DNA of 64,000 bases from Microbulbifer agarilyticus (GCF_001999945.1 NZ_CP019650.1:3839501-3903500); one strand, 5' to 3'. Numbered from the stretch's first letter, positions 38,936-48,130 are shown. Notes: a model not told the origin generated them from the letters alone. Numbers and translations: made by a program.

Positions 38936-39856
38936 ATGTCACTGCCCGACAAGGTAAAAATGGTCGAAGTCGGTCCACGCGACGGACTGCAAAATGAAAA
39001 GCAGCCGATTTCGGTAGCGACCCGCGTGCAGTTGATCGACCTGCTGAGCGACAGCGGCCTGCAGGTCATCGAGGCAGGCAGCTTTGTCAGCCCAAAGTGG
39101 GTGCCGCAAATGGCCGCCAGCGAAGAAGTCCTTGCTGGTATCCGGCGCGCCCCCGGCATTACCTACAGTGCGCTCACCCCCAACATGGTCGGGTACGAGC
39201 GCGCCCGGGACGCCCAGGCCGATGAAGTCGCGGTATTCGGTGCAGCCTCAGAAAGCTTTACCCGCAAAAACATCAACTGCTCAATCGAAGAAAGCCTCGA
39301 ACGCTTCCGCCCGCTGGCCGAGCAAGCTCGCATAGATGGCATCCCGGTGCGCGGCTATGTGTCCTGTGTGCTTGGCTGCCCTTACGAGGGCGATATTCCC
39401 GCGGCAAAAGTTGCCGAGGTCAGTCGCGCCCTGCTGGATATGGGCTGCTACGAAATCAGCCTCGGCGACACCATCGGCGTCGGCACCCCGGAGAAAGCGC
39501 GCCACATGATCGAGACGGTCGCCCGGCAGGTACCGCTGGAAAAACTCGCGGTGCACTTCCACGACACGTATGGTCAGGCGCTGGCAAATATCTATGCAGC
39601 GTTGCAGGCCGGTGTGAGCGTGGTGGATTCCGCGGTCGCCGGCCTCGGTGGCTGCCCCTATGCGCGCGGCGCCTCGGGCAATGTAGCCAGCGAAGATGTG
39701 CTCTATATGCTCGACGGACTGGGTATCCACACCGGTGTGGACCTGGCGCGACTGGCCAAGGCGGGCAATTTTATTTCCCGCGCATTAGAGCGCGAGAGCA
39801 ACTCGAAAGTAGCGCGCGCCATCTCCGGTGAGAGCGGCTGTATCGAAGGGGATTAA
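38936..39856 (+). CDS. liuE: Hydroxymethylglutaryl-CoA lyase
   Basis: Cleaves HMG-CoA to acetoacetate and acetyl-CoA, ending the leucine pathway. The 306-residue barrel enzyme opens with [16 protein letters not shown] near 6-21 (substrate and metal site) and has the signature [22 protein letters not shown] in parts near 228-249, with the catalytic Cys in GGCPYA. The start at 38936 (GAGG upstream) is preferred over ATG 38870, which would begin inside the 14-nt tandem array. Confidence 0.95.
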   Translation: MSLPDKVKMVEVGPRDGLQNEKQPISVATRVQLIDLLSDSGLQVIEAGSFVSPKWVPQMAASEEVLAGIRRAPGITYSALTPNMVGYERARDAQADEVAVFGAASESFTRKNINCSIEESLERFRPLAEQARIDGIPVRGYVSCVLGCPYEGDIPAAKVAEVSRALLDMGCYEISLGDTIGVGTPEKARHMIETVARQVPLEKLAVHFHDTYGQALANIYAALQAGVSVVDSAVAGLGGCPYARGASGNVASEDVLYMLDGLGIHTGVDLARLAKAGNFISRALERESNSKVARAISGESGCIEGD

Positions 39857-39968
39857 AAGGGGATTAAGTTGCCCCGCAAATACCCCCTGCGCGGATCACG
39901 GGGTCACTAGATTCATCTTGATCTGCTACTATCGGGCGCTCTTATCCAATCGCCTGAAATTTGTCCGC

Positions 39969-41228
39969 ATGAAAGTCTTACGTTTTGGCCTTGTCGCCGT
40001 CACCGCCCTGCTGTTACTGGCTGCCCTGATCGCCCCCCGCCTGATCGGGCCCCAAGTGGAAACTGTGCTGCAACAGCAACTCAACCAGCAAGACAATATC
40101 GAACTGACCGGCTATCAGCGCGGCTGGTTTGGCGCCGAGGCGGTGACCCTGCTCACCGGCAAGGACGGCAAGACCGAAACCCAGAGCGAGATCCAGCACG
40201 GCCCAGTACTGTTCACCCGCAGCGGCCTCAAGGTCGGCGCCCTGTACGCGGAAACCCGCCTGACCGGCAAGCAGCTGGAGCCCTCCCTGCGCCACCAACT
40301 GGAGGCCTACTACGGCCCGATAAGCCAAGTGCTCGATGACAGTCCAGTGGTGGTCGAAACCCTCGTTGCCACCAACAATCGTGTGATCAACACCCTGCAC
40401 CTGCAACCCATCGATCGCAACGTGGCCGATCAGCAAATCCAGTTTGCCGGGGGCAAGATTCGCCTGGTGACCGATTACATGGGTCAGCAGCAAGATAGCC
40501 GCTTCGAACTGGGTGAGTTTGTGCGCATGGACGGCCACCGCGAGGCGCTGTACCTGCAATCCGCCAGTGGCGACTTTACTCTGGCGCCAACCGGCGCAGG
40601 CACCCTGCAGGTCAAATTGCCACTGGTGCGGACCAACAACGATTCCGGCCCTCTGGAACTGCGCGATGTTGTACTGGACTATACCGGTGAGCTGGTTGCA
40701 CCGCAGACCCTCAAGGTGCAAACCGCCTTAAACCTACCGGACATTCAGTCCGCCACACCGGCCAGCAGCCTGACGCAGCAGCTTCACCTGCCTGCAGTCA
40801 CCTATGACGATCTGCACCACTTTCTGTACAGCCTGCTGCTAAAGCCCTCCGCCGAGCGCAGCTGGCCGCAGGTGTTCGAGCGCCCACTCCAGGCGCAACA
40901 GCAACTGGATATCGCCACCGCGAATGGGCCCATGCAACTGCAATTGGATGTGGACTGGAAAGGGGTTCCGCGCAATCAGCGAGTACAGAACGACAAACTG
41001 TTCTGGCTGGACAGTCTGGAGGGCAGTGCGAACATTTCTGCGTCCGAGCAGGCGCTGATGCAATCGCCGCTGATCATGCAGGCAAGCGCGCTAAAGCAGT
41101 ACGGCTTTTTGCTGGAAGAGAACGGCCAGCTGACCATGCACCTGCAACTGAATAAAGGTGTTCTGGCGGTTAACGGCCAGCAGCTGCCCGCGGACCTGTT
41201 TGTACTTGCGCTGATGGGCGGGCTCTAA
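39969..41228 (+). CDS. DUF945 (YdgA-like) protein
   Basis: A 419-residue protein with an N-terminal signal anchor (VLRFGLVAVTALLLLAALIA near 3-22) and a long periplasmic part with Gln-rich strands, plus the C-terminal stretch GQLTMHLQLNKGVLAVNGQQ near 390-409 typical of the YdgA/DUF945 family. The family function is not established. An upstream in-frame start at 39828 would overlap liuE. It lies 112 nt after liuE but is followed by its own terminator. Confidence 0.8.
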   Translation: MKVLRFGLVAVTALLLLAALIAPRLIGPQVETVLQQQLNQQDNIELTGYQRGWFGAEAVTLLTGKDGKTETQSEIQHGPVLFTRSGLKVGALYAETRLTGKQLEPSLRHQLEAYYGPISQVLDDSPVVVETLVATNNRVINTLHLQPIDRNVADQQIQFAGGKIRLVTDYMGQQQDSRFELGEFVRMDGHREALYLQSASGDFTLAPTGAGTLQVKLPLVRTNNDSGPLELRDVVLDYTGELVAPQTLKVQTALNLPDIQSATPASSLTQQLHLPAVTYDDLHHFLYSLLLKPSAERSWPQVFERPLQAQQQLDIATANGPMQLQLDVDWKGVPRNQRVQNDKLFWLDSLEGSANISASEQALMQSPLIMQASALKQYGFLLEENGQLTMHLQLNKGVLAVNGQQLPADLFVLALMGGL

Positions 41229-41253
41229 ACCACACTCTGCTGTATTTTGCAGA

Positions 41254-41292
41254 CAAAAAAAGAGCGGCCAATTGGCCGCTCAACGGTTTTCT
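41254..41292. terminator. Terminator after the DUF945 gene
   Basis: AGCGGCCAATTGGCCGCT (41263-41280), preceded by a run of seven A and followed by CAACGGTTTT. A 9-bp self-complementary stem that can work for both convergent genes. Confidence 0.75.
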
Positions 41293-41358
41293 CTCACCGT
41301 TTATCATTACAACTTCAATTCATTTACCAATCGACGCTGCGACTTAAGACTCTATGAC

Positions 41359-41712
41359 TTAAGAGTAAGCAGGGCGATTGTCTGCCAGATTTAACCAGCC
41401 CCGCACTACGCGATAGACCACCCAAATCCAACTGATTCCCCAGACCACAAAACCGATCAGAATCCATACTGTCGCCCAGCCGATCACAAACCACAGCAAG
41501 CTGTACCAGAAGGTGCGGATTTGCCAGCGGAAATGGGACTCGGCCAAGGTACCGCGCACATCACCGCGCTTCACATAGTTGATAATTACACCAACAAAGA
41601 AGGGGACCGCGGTGAAAATACTGATCGCCTGAATCAGGTACACCAGAGTGGCGATGTCGCGGGCAGAGCGCTCGCGTTCCGTTTGTTGCTCGACAGGGTA
41701 CTGCTCGGACAT
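41359..41712 (-). CDS. Small membrane protein, DUF4870-like
   Basis: A 117-residue inner-membrane protein with about three hydrophobic helices near 23-43, 68-88 and 90-108. The conserved-looking text GVIINYVKRGDVRGTLAESH and FRWQIRTFWYS between the first helices resembles DUF4870-type proteins; their role is unknown. The start at 41712 has GGAAG 7 nt upstream. It is convergent with the DUF945 gene. Confidence 0.7.
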   Translation of the reverse strand: MSEQYPVEQQTERERSARDIATLVYLIQAISIFTAVPFFVGVIINYVKRGDVRGTLAESHFRWQIRTFWYSLLWFVIGWATVWILIGFVVWGISWIWVVYRVVRGWLNLADNRPAYS

Positions 41713-41820
41713 GGCTCGACTTCCATTTATTCGCATTCATTAAACCAGCGCTAAGTGTAAGCGCTATTGCCACTCAGGATAACCACTGCCCGCGGCTACC
41801 CATCGCGGCAATCACCGGGT

Positions 41821-43263
41821 TTATCTCAGCGCCCACTCGGTATGGACGTTTTTCTCGCGCCAGGATTTCAGCTGTTGAATGGAAGAGCGCATCAACCCGA
41901 GGATCTCGGTGCGCTGGTGGCGGCAGTAATCGCGTTCGCTGTCGATGGAAAGACGAGCAGACAAGGCCTTCAAGCGCCCGGCGACAACCTCGAGCCCTAT
42001 GCTTTCCGCTTCGGCGGCAATCGCCTGTGCCTGATGTTGGGCGTCGAGCCAGTGCCGGCCAGTGAGAGCACTGGTAAAGGCGGTAATCTTCTTGGGCAGG
42101 CTGGCAAGGCGCTCCCCAAGTAACTCGGCAAACGCCAGATGTCCGAGGGTATCCCGCTGCCGCTCGAGCGTGCTTGAATTCAGTACTTTGTTGGCGCGAG
42201 ACGTTTTACTCGTGGCCGGCTTGCCCTGGGCTTTTTGCTCCACCCAGCTCAGCAACTGCGCCAGCTGCGCCTCGGAAGGCTCGCTCGGCAACACGCCGGT
42301 CAAGCCCTTCGCCATATAGTGCTCGCGATCACCCTTATTCAGGCTGTCGAGCATGCCGAAAATAAGCAGGTTGTCATTGGAATAGTCACCACGCATTTTC
42401 CGCGCGGTTTCCACACCATCAATCAGCGGCAGGCGCACATCAATTAGCACCAAGTCGTATTTCGCCTTGAGGGCTGCCTCGGCGCCATCAATGCCATTGC
42501 TCTCGCAGCGTACCTCATGACCGCCGGCCTCTAGCCGCCGGCGTAGGCTGGCGTGCCCATCATTCTCCACCAACAAAATATTCAGTGGCTGATGCGCCTC
42601 CTCAACACTCTGTGCCGCAACGGCGGGTACCTGGGCAGCGGCGCCTACGCCCTCGGGAGTCCCTTGGCCGGCTCGCTGAATCTCTTCGATATTACTTCGC
42701 AGGGTACGGCACTGCCCCAAGGCCGCATCCGCCAGGTGCCGGGTCTCATCATTACCGCCACGGGAGAGCAGGCTCATGGTACTGACCAGAGTTTCCAGGG
42801 GCTTGCGCATACGGTGCCCAGTCATGGACAGGAAATCCCGGTGCTCCTCTTCGGACTGGGCTACCGAGAGTTTGACCTCCTCCAGCAGCTTGTCCCGCTC
42901 CATCAGCTCATGAACCCGTGTCTGCACCTGGCGAAACAGCTTGGCGTTTTCTGCCTGCAAGTCAGAGACACGGACAGCAGCGGATTCCCCGGACGCCTGC
43001 AGCTGGGCACGCAACCGCATATAGAGCGTAACCACGCCGACGAATGCGGCTCCCACAAGCAATAACCAGAATAAGGGGACCCCGGTATCAAGCAATAGTG
43101 CCTGGCCGGGAAAGGCGTATGCAGCCGTCGGCGCGAGAGCGATCAGCGCAGCGGCGATACAGGTACGGGCGACGACAGGGCGAGCATTTATGGTGTTGGC
43201 ACCGACAACGCGGCTACCCGCCGGGCGGCAGTAGGTCATGGTCATATTCATCCTTGAAACCAT
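41821..43263 (-). CDS. Degenerate phosphorelay-like membrane protein (HisKA-like, REC, HPt-like; no ATPase domain)
   Basis: A 480-residue protein with a signal/anchor helix near 35-50, a second helix near 62-82, a coiled coil near 95-140, a HisKA-like helix with His150 in MTGHRMRKPLETL, a receiver-like domain (228-345) with Asp275 in LVLIDVRLPL, and a C-terminal helical region with His410 that looks like an HPt domain. The HATPase domain expected after HisKA is missing. In the receiver, the conserved Thr and Lys of the switch are replaced (IFGML, and GVLPSEP where a KP is expected). The start may be ATG 43245, which has AAGGA. The role is unknown; signalling adaptor is an inference. Confidence 0.65.
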   Translation of the reverse strand: MVSRMNMTMTYCRPAGSRVVGANTINARPVVARTCIAAALIALAPTAAYAFPGQALLLDTGVPLFWLLLVGAAFVGVVTLYMRLRAQLQASGESAAVRVSDLQAENAKLFRQVQTRVHELMERDKLLEEVKLSVAQSEEEHRDFLSMTGHRMRKPLETLVSTMSLLSRGGNDETRHLADAALGQCRTLRSNIEEIQRAGQGTPEGVGAAAQVPAVAAQSVEEAHQPLNILLVENDGHASLRRRLEAGGHEVRCESNGIDGAEAALKAKYDLVLIDVRLPLIDGVETARKMRGDYSNDNLLIFGMLDSLNKGDREHYMAKGLTGVLPSEPSEAQLAQLLSWVEQKAQGKPATSKTSRANKVLNSSTLERQRDTLGHLAFAELLGERLASLPKKITAFTSALTGRHWLDAQHQAQAIAAEAESIGLEVVAGRLKALSARLSIDSERDYCRHQRTEILGLMRSSIQQLKSWREKNVHTEWALR

Positions 43264-43349
43264 TGGTACGTACGGGTTAATCCTGCAACCCGATCAAAAC
43301 CCACGTTGTATACCCGCTAAGGAGGCACTTATTGGAGGGTTTTGTGTGC

Positions 43350-43520
43350 GCCGGTGTTAACAGCCCCGGCGGATACTTCGCATCCTGCTGCGAATTCTTG
43401 GACGCTATTCCTACGTCCATCAACTCAGTGGAACAATTCGCTTAGCGGTGTTTTACACCAAACAAGCGTGCCACTTAAGCCAATTTTACGCCAATATTCC
43501 CGAACGTGCCGGAAATATTG
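43350..43520 (-). other. Hairpin-rich intergenic segment
   Basis: Between alaE and the phosphorelay-like gene, five hairpins follow each other: GCCGG/CCGGC (43350-43370), TTCGCA/TGCGAA (43377-43394), TGGACG/CGTCCA (43399-43419), GGTGT/ACACC (43447-43459) and CAATATTCC/GGAAATATTG (43492-43520). No reading frame here has a recognisable product. It could be a 5' leader or a small RNA; not matched to a known family. Confidence 0.35.
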
Positions 43521-43573
43521 CCAAGCGCATTGGAAGTCACCCGTCCCGGCAAGTCAACTTCACGCTATTACAC

Positions 43574-44170
43574 CTACTTGAGGCCACAGGAGGCTGGATT
43601 CATGCCATCCGTGACATGTGCTGCCGCGCTCCGCCGCGCCCATATACGGCGCAGGAAATCGAGATAAATCCCGTACGGACGCCCAAGGACGCCGGCAATC
43701 ATGGCAAAGGTAATACAGGCGGTCGCGATCTCTGCCATAGACGCACCACCGAGGATCATATTGACGGTATACAGCGGCAGCTGAAAACTCAGGAATACGA
43801 AAGTATCCACCGCGTAATTATGCAGCGCACCGCCGCGGCCAAAGCGTTTCACCACCCAGCCGCGGTAGATACTGAACGGGCGCGCGATCACCGAGTTAAA
43901 CACCACTGCCAGCAGGCGAATCTTCAGGTGTTCACTCCAGCTCATACCCGCCAGTAGCAGCTCGATGGGAATGGCGATGGCCCAGGAAAAGCTGTTCATG
44001 GCGAACACATCCAGCAGCCACTCGTTCCAGCGCGTGCGACGGTTGCGGCGCTCGTTGACCTGCGAGTTTGTAGACTGAGTAGTTTCAACCGGCTGCTCGT
44101 CCTCCAGCACCATAACGGGAGGAGACACAGGAATAGCTTCGGTTGCCTGCGACAGAGACTGGGGCGACAT
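43574..44170 (-). CDS. alaE: L-alanine exporter AlaE
   Basis: Inner-membrane protein of 198 residues similar to E. coli AlaE, which exports L-alanine. After a hydrophilic 45-residue leader absent from the E. coli protein, helices occur with WLLDVFAMNSFSWAIAIPIE, SGMS-like LLAGMSW, NSVIARPFSIYRGW, and GVLGRPYGIYLDFLRR near the end; the spacing of these motifs follows the family. The start at 44170 is weakly supported. It stands alone on the minus strand. Confidence 0.8.
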   Translation of the reverse strand: MSPQSLSQATEAIPVSPPVMVLEDEQPVETTQSTNSQVNERRNRRTRWNEWLLDVFAMNSFSWAIAIPIELLLAGMSWSEHLKIRLLAVVFNSVIARPFSIYRGWVVKRFGRGGALHNYAVDTFVFLSFQLPLYTVNMILGGASMAEIATACITFAMIAGVLGRPYGIYLDFLRRIWARRSAAAHVTDGMNPASCGLK

Positions 44171-44513
44171 AGTGATACTTAACCTGAACCGCGGTGGGCT
44201 TTTGGCCCCCACAGGCGAGAACTGAACATTATTTGGTCACTTTTGGTGACGACGGCGATTATATCCACCAATTTTTCAAAATCCAGCCTTTGCATATTAA
44301 ATTTTGATTATTTGTAGTAATTACATCCTACATTACAACTTTCACACCCAAAGCCATCCTAAACTGCGTAACCTCAGAGCAAAGCAGGGCACTCGCAAGG
44401 CCATGTCGGCCGCGGTATCCGCCATCGATACAGGGAATCTCCCGGGGCTTGGCGCCGGGACACAGGGGCTCAGGACGCCCCGCAGCTCTATGCCCGGTGA
44501 GAGATTGGGAAGA
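44171..44513. other. Intergenic region with a GC-rich candidate structured segment (44387-44495)
   Basis: The right part is AT-rich from 44213 to 44340. The left part is GC-rich and can fold as a closing pair GGGCA (44387-44391)/TGCCC (44491-44495) around four short hairpins: GGCC/GGCC (44399-44411), GTATC/GATAC (44415-44431), CCCGG/CCGGG (44441-44459) and GGGGC/GCCCC (44465-44481). Stems are short and may be chance in GC-rich DNA. Confidence 0.3.
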
Positions 44514-45500
44514 CTATTGCAGGTTGAACTGGTCGCGCAGATAGATGGCCGCCATCAATAGCAGCAGGGTACACACCCAAACGGCGATATAGATCTTCAT
44601 GGCTTTGTTGGCGGACTTCTTCTGCCACCAGGTGCGCGGCTCAATCCCCTTCATCAGGAACACCAGCTTGCAGGCGAGATTGACGCACACGATATTCACC
44701 GCCAGCAATAGGCCGGCACCAAGCGCCAATTGCCACTTGCCCGAGCCCAGCATCATGCCGAAGGTCGCTGCCGGCGGCAGCAGGGCGACGGCTACCATCA
44801 CCCCTACCAAGACGCTGGACAGCCCGGAGGTCATCGACAGCGCGGCGGCCGCGCCAGAAGCCAGCGCCAACACCACCGAGTCCCACCCCACATAGGTGCG
44901 CGACAACAGTTCATTGCTGAGCGTCCCCCACGGCCAGATCAGGCCAATCACTACCGACAGGCCCACGGCTACCGAAAGACCTACCACCAGTGTTTTCAAC
45001 GCGCTGCGCATCAACGCTGTGTCGGCCAGCGCGGTGCCCAAGCCAAACGCCATATTGGGCCCCAGCAGCGGTGCGATCACCATGGCACCGATGACTGCGG
45101 CCACGTTGTTTTCCAGCATGCCGATAGCGGCAACCAGCGTGGAGAGCACCACCAGGATCACGTAATCCCGATCCAGACGGGCACTTTTTTCAGCACTGGC
45201 GTACAGCGCCTCGCGCGCCGCCAGCGCAGTGTCTTCCTTCTTGCGCTGCGCATCACTCGGTTTGGGGAGGGACAACTCTACCGGGATGACCAGTACGCGT
45301 GCGCCCGCCACGCCATCCACCAGCGGCGCGAGATCGTCAAGAAACGCCTGTACCTTGTCGTCACTGGTAAGCAGCCGCATGGCCTGATGGCCACTCTGTA
45401 CCGGCCCCTCGATGCGAAACTCCTCGGCCTTGCGCGCTTCGGCAATCGCGGCGACACGGTCGGTATCGCGGGGGTCGGTGAGTATGGCTAGCAGTTTCAC
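44514..45500 (-). CDS. DUF389 (TIGR00341-like) membrane protein
   Basis: A 328-residue protein with a soluble N-terminal domain of about 100 residues and six or more hydrophobic helices. Family text includes LENNVAAVIGAMVIAPLLGP near 127-146 and SGLSSVLVGVMVAVALLPPA near 222-241, the internally conserved Gly/Ala-rich helices of DUF389. The function of the family is unknown. The start is GTG at 45500 (GGAAA upstream), 18 nt after the TonB receptor stop, so the two form an operon. Confidence 0.85.
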   Translation of the reverse strand: MKLLAILTDPRDTDRVAAIAEARKAEEFRIEGPVQSGHQAMRLLTSDDKVQAFLDDLAPLVDGVAGARVLVIPVELSLPKPSDAQRKKEDTALAAREALYASAEKSARLDRDYVILVVLSTLVAAIGMLENNVAAVIGAMVIAPLLGPNMAFGLGTALADTALMRSALKTLVVGLSVAVGLSVVIGLIWPWGTLSNELLSRTYVGWDSVVLALASGAAAALSMTSGLSSVLVGVMVAVALLPPAATFGMMLGSGKWQLALGAGLLLAVNIVCVNLACKLVFLMKGIEPRTWWQKKSANKAMKIYIAVWVCTLLLLMAAIYLRDQFNLQ

Positions 45501-45518
45501 GCTGTTTTCCGCAGGCGA

Positions 45519-47567
45519 TCAGAATTGGTAGCGCAGCGACGCACGCAGGGTACGCGGTTCGAAGATATGGTAGTGGAGGTCCTCCACCCCCTCGGGGTCC
45601 TCGCCCGGCAGACGCGATGCGTAGAAGTAATCCACATCGTGGTCATTCGAATTCAACGCGTTCAGCAAATCCAACTGCAACCGCCAGCGACGCAGGTCGC
45701 GCCCGAAGCGAAGATTTACCAGCGAGGAGCCCGCCGACTCCACCGCGCCATCCTCCAACAAGGGATAGGCGCCAAAGTGGCGCAGATGCAGCGACGCAAA
45801 CCAGCCGCTGTCACCGCTATAGTTGATGGCCGCACTGGCCACGAGGGGAATGGCACCGGGGATTTCATTCCCCGCTGGATCGGAACCGGCAAATTGCGCA
45901 TCCGTGTAGGAGAACTCCAGCTCGGCACTAATCTGCTCCGAAGCAAACCAGTAGAGTCCGGCCTCCGCCCCCTGTCGATCCGTGGGGCGGCTGGCCTCGG
46001 TATTGCCCGCATCGCCCACAAACAGCAGCTCTGAATCCAGCACCAACTGCCACAGGGCAAGGGTTGCATGCAGCTGGTCGGTGACAAACAGCCGCGAGCC
46101 GAGCTCTAGCCCACGGGACCCAACCAGCGGGTCCACCGCATCTACCGTCTCCGCCGAAACCGGGTCTACCTGAATGACCGTACCGCGGGCGTCATTGGAA
46201 TGCAGCCCCTGACCATAGCTTAAATAGAATTCAGACACGGGCCATGGCTGCCAGGCGAGGCTTGCCTTGAGCGATGCCTCGCCATCACTGCGTTGCCCGC
46301 TGTTTTGCGCAAGGCCGGCATTCACCGAAAAATCGTAGTGGTCGTAACGCAGCCCCAGGTAAGAGCGCAGCGTGTCGGTCCACTGGTACTGGTTAACCGC
46401 GAACAACCCCAGGCTATCCTCCACGACCTGATCTTCGCGCACCGTTCCCGTGACTTTGCGGGCAACGGTGCGATACAGGCCGATCTGGTCGATATCATCA
46501 CGGCGGCCCTGCAAGCCCAGGGTCCAGCTGGCCGCTTTGCGCCGCCAAACTTGCGCAGCCTCAAACCCGTACACACGGCGATCATCACGCTGCTGGAATT
46601 GGTCGCCCTGGCCGGGGAAGTCCAGTGCATAGGTGAAATTCGACCAGAGAGTGAAGTCGTAGTCGATGGCATAGGCACTGACGGCAAGCTCGCCGGCAGC
46701 GACCGCACCCGTCCAGCCACCGGACAGGCTATAGCGCTGCGTATTGCCGCCGAGCGTGCTATCCAGGGAGCCATAGGCATCGATGATTCCCTGGGTCACT
46801 GCACGCGCGGGGATCTGGTCGGGTGAGTTCCAGCGGTTGTCGTATCCCATAAACGCCAGGTGCCCGCGACCGCCGGCGAGATCAGAGGAAACTTTGCCCA
46901 ACAGATTCAGTTTATGTACCGACTCTTGAATATCGGTCCAGGGGCCGTCGTAGCCCTGCCACTCTGCCGCCAACATCACATCACTACTCGACACCGTCAG
47001 CGAATCTACAACCACCGCGCGACGATAGCCGTGCTCGCCGAAACTCAGTTCGGCGAGGCCCCTGGGCAAGGTGTCCGCCAGCATAAACTGCGCAGAACCC
47101 GCAGAAGAGAAATCCCCCACTTCCGCGTAATAGGGCCCCTTGCGATAACGCAGCCGTTGGACCGTTTCCGGGATAACGAAGTTGAGGTCGGTGTAGCCCT
47201 GCCCGTGGCCGTGGGTGCGCATGTTCACCGGCATGCCGTCGACAAAGGTGGCAAAGTCGGTGCCATGATCGAGGTTAAACCCGCGCAAGAAATACTGGTT
47301 GGCCTTGCCGCTGCCGGAGTGCTGTGTGGCCACCATGCCCGGCACAAACTCCATCAAGTCGCCGGTGCGGATCAGCGGCCAAGCGCCAATTTCTGTCGGC
47401 CCGACTTCACCCTGCGAAGCAGAGATCGCCTCACCGTTTAAGTTGATCTGCCGGCCGAGTACCGCCACTTCCTCCATGGCTTCTCGATCATCTTCGGCAC
47501 TGGGACGTGGCTCGTTGGCTTCGGTGAATCCATTAACGGCGACGGTCAAAATGAAAGCTAGGGACAT
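45519..47567 (-). CDS. TonB-dependent outer-membrane receptor
   Basis: Outer-membrane barrel receptor of 682 residues for energy-dependent uptake. A short signal (MSLAFILTVAVNGF) leads to a TonB-box-like acidic stretch, a plug domain with YFLRGFNLDHGTDFATFVDG near 96-115 and GDFSSAGSAQFMLAD near 157-171, then a 22-strand-type barrel ending in the aromatic SLRYQF. The ligand cannot be read; the plug text places it in a receptor group without obvious siderophore marks. The start at 47567 has TGAGG upstream. It shares an operon with the DUF389 gene. Confidence 0.9.
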   Translation of the reverse strand: MSLAFILTVAVNGFTEANEPRPSAEDDREAMEEVAVLGRQINLNGEAISASQGEVGPTEIGAWPLIRTGDLMEFVPGMVATQHSGSGKANQYFLRGFNLDHGTDFATFVDGMPVNMRTHGHGQGYTDLNFVIPETVQRLRYRKGPYYAEVGDFSSAGSAQFMLADTLPRGLAELSFGEHGYRRAVVVDSLTVSSSDVMLAAEWQGYDGPWTDIQESVHKLNLLGKVSSDLAGGRGHLAFMGYDNRWNSPDQIPARAVTQGIIDAYGSLDSTLGGNTQRYSLSGGWTGAVAAGELAVSAYAIDYDFTLWSNFTYALDFPGQGDQFQQRDDRRVYGFEAAQVWRRKAASWTLGLQGRRDDIDQIGLYRTVARKVTGTVREDQVVEDSLGLFAVNQYQWTDTLRSYLGLRYDHYDFSVNAGLAQNSGQRSDGEASLKASLAWQPWPVSEFYLSYGQGLHSNDARGTVIQVDPVSAETVDAVDPLVGSRGLELGSRLFVTDQLHATLALWQLVLDSELLFVGDAGNTEASRPTDRQGAEAGLYWFASEQISAELEFSYTDAQFAGSDPAGNEIPGAIPLVASAAINYSGDSGWFASLHLRHFGAYPLLEDGAVESAGSSLVNLRFGRDLRRWRLQLDLLNALNSNDHDVDYFYASRLPGEDPEGVEDLHYHIFEPRTLRASLRYQF

Positions 47568-47601
47568 CGATGCCTCACTATTATTTTTAAGTAGCGGCGT
47601 T

Positions 47602-47639
47602 CTTGGATGAGGTGCACTGCCTTGGATGAAGTGCACTGC
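47602..47639 (-). promoter_or_regulatory. Direct repeat of 19 nt upstream of the TonB receptor gene
   Basis: CTTGGATGAGGTGCACTGC (47602-47620) is followed directly by CTTGGATGAAGTGCACTGC (47621-47639), one mismatch. Each unit contains the palindrome GTGCAC. It lies 35-72 nt before the receptor start and may be an operator. Confidence 0.5.
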
Positions 47640-47740
47640 GCCATCGCACACACAATGCGACGGCACATCAAACTTATTGAATGCATTTCAAGATAGTTGA
47701 GGGCGCTTGCACTGCCAGAATCGCTGAAGGAATTACGGCG

Positions 47741-48130
47741 TCAAAAGGCATCTGCAGGGATATGACACACCACCTCCACCCGGTGCCCGTCGGGATCGCG
47801 CACATAGGCGCTGAAGTAATCTGCGTGGTATTCCGGACGCAAACTTGGCGCGCTCCCTTCTTCGCTAGCGCTATCTGCAGCACCTGCCTTCAGCGCGGCC
47901 TGGTAAAAGGCCTGCACGGTTTCCCGGTCCTCTGCGCTAAAGGCAATATTCACCGCAGGGACTGTGGTGGAGCCACCTTTGATCAATAGCTGTGGCTTAC
48001 CACCCCAGCCAAATCCGGCCCAGTCACCCATCTCCATGGCCAGCTCGTAGCCAAGGGGCGCCAGTGCCGCCAAGTAAAATGCTTTGCTGCGCTCGTAGTC
48101 GTGCACAGTCAAACCAATATGGTCGAGCAT
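47741..48130 (-). CDS. VOC-family (glyoxalase/dioxygenase-fold) protein
   Basis: A 129-residue single vicinal-oxygen-chelate module pair. MLDHIGLTVHDYERSKAFYLAA is the typical first beta-alpha unit with a metal-ligand His at position 4; VNIAFSAEDRETVQAFYQAA near 61-80 is the second unit, and YFSAYVRDPDGHRVEVV near 105-121 supplies the final Glu. Members are glyoxalases, bleomycin-binding proteins or dioxygenases; the substrate is unknown. It is the first gene of a leftward group. Confidence 0.85.
   Translation of the reverse strand: MLDHIGLTVHDYERSKAFYLAALAPLGYELAMEMGDWAGFGWGGKPQLLIKGGSTTVPAVNIAFSAEDRETVQAFYQAALKAGAADSASEEGSAPSLRPEYHADYFSAYVRDPDGHRVEVVCHIPADAF

Noticed and set aside
44304..44561. 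Plus-strand 85-codon frame before the DUF389 gene
   Set aside because: No ribosome site, overlaps the 3' end of DUF389, and covers a GC-rich hairpin block rather than a codon-like pattern.
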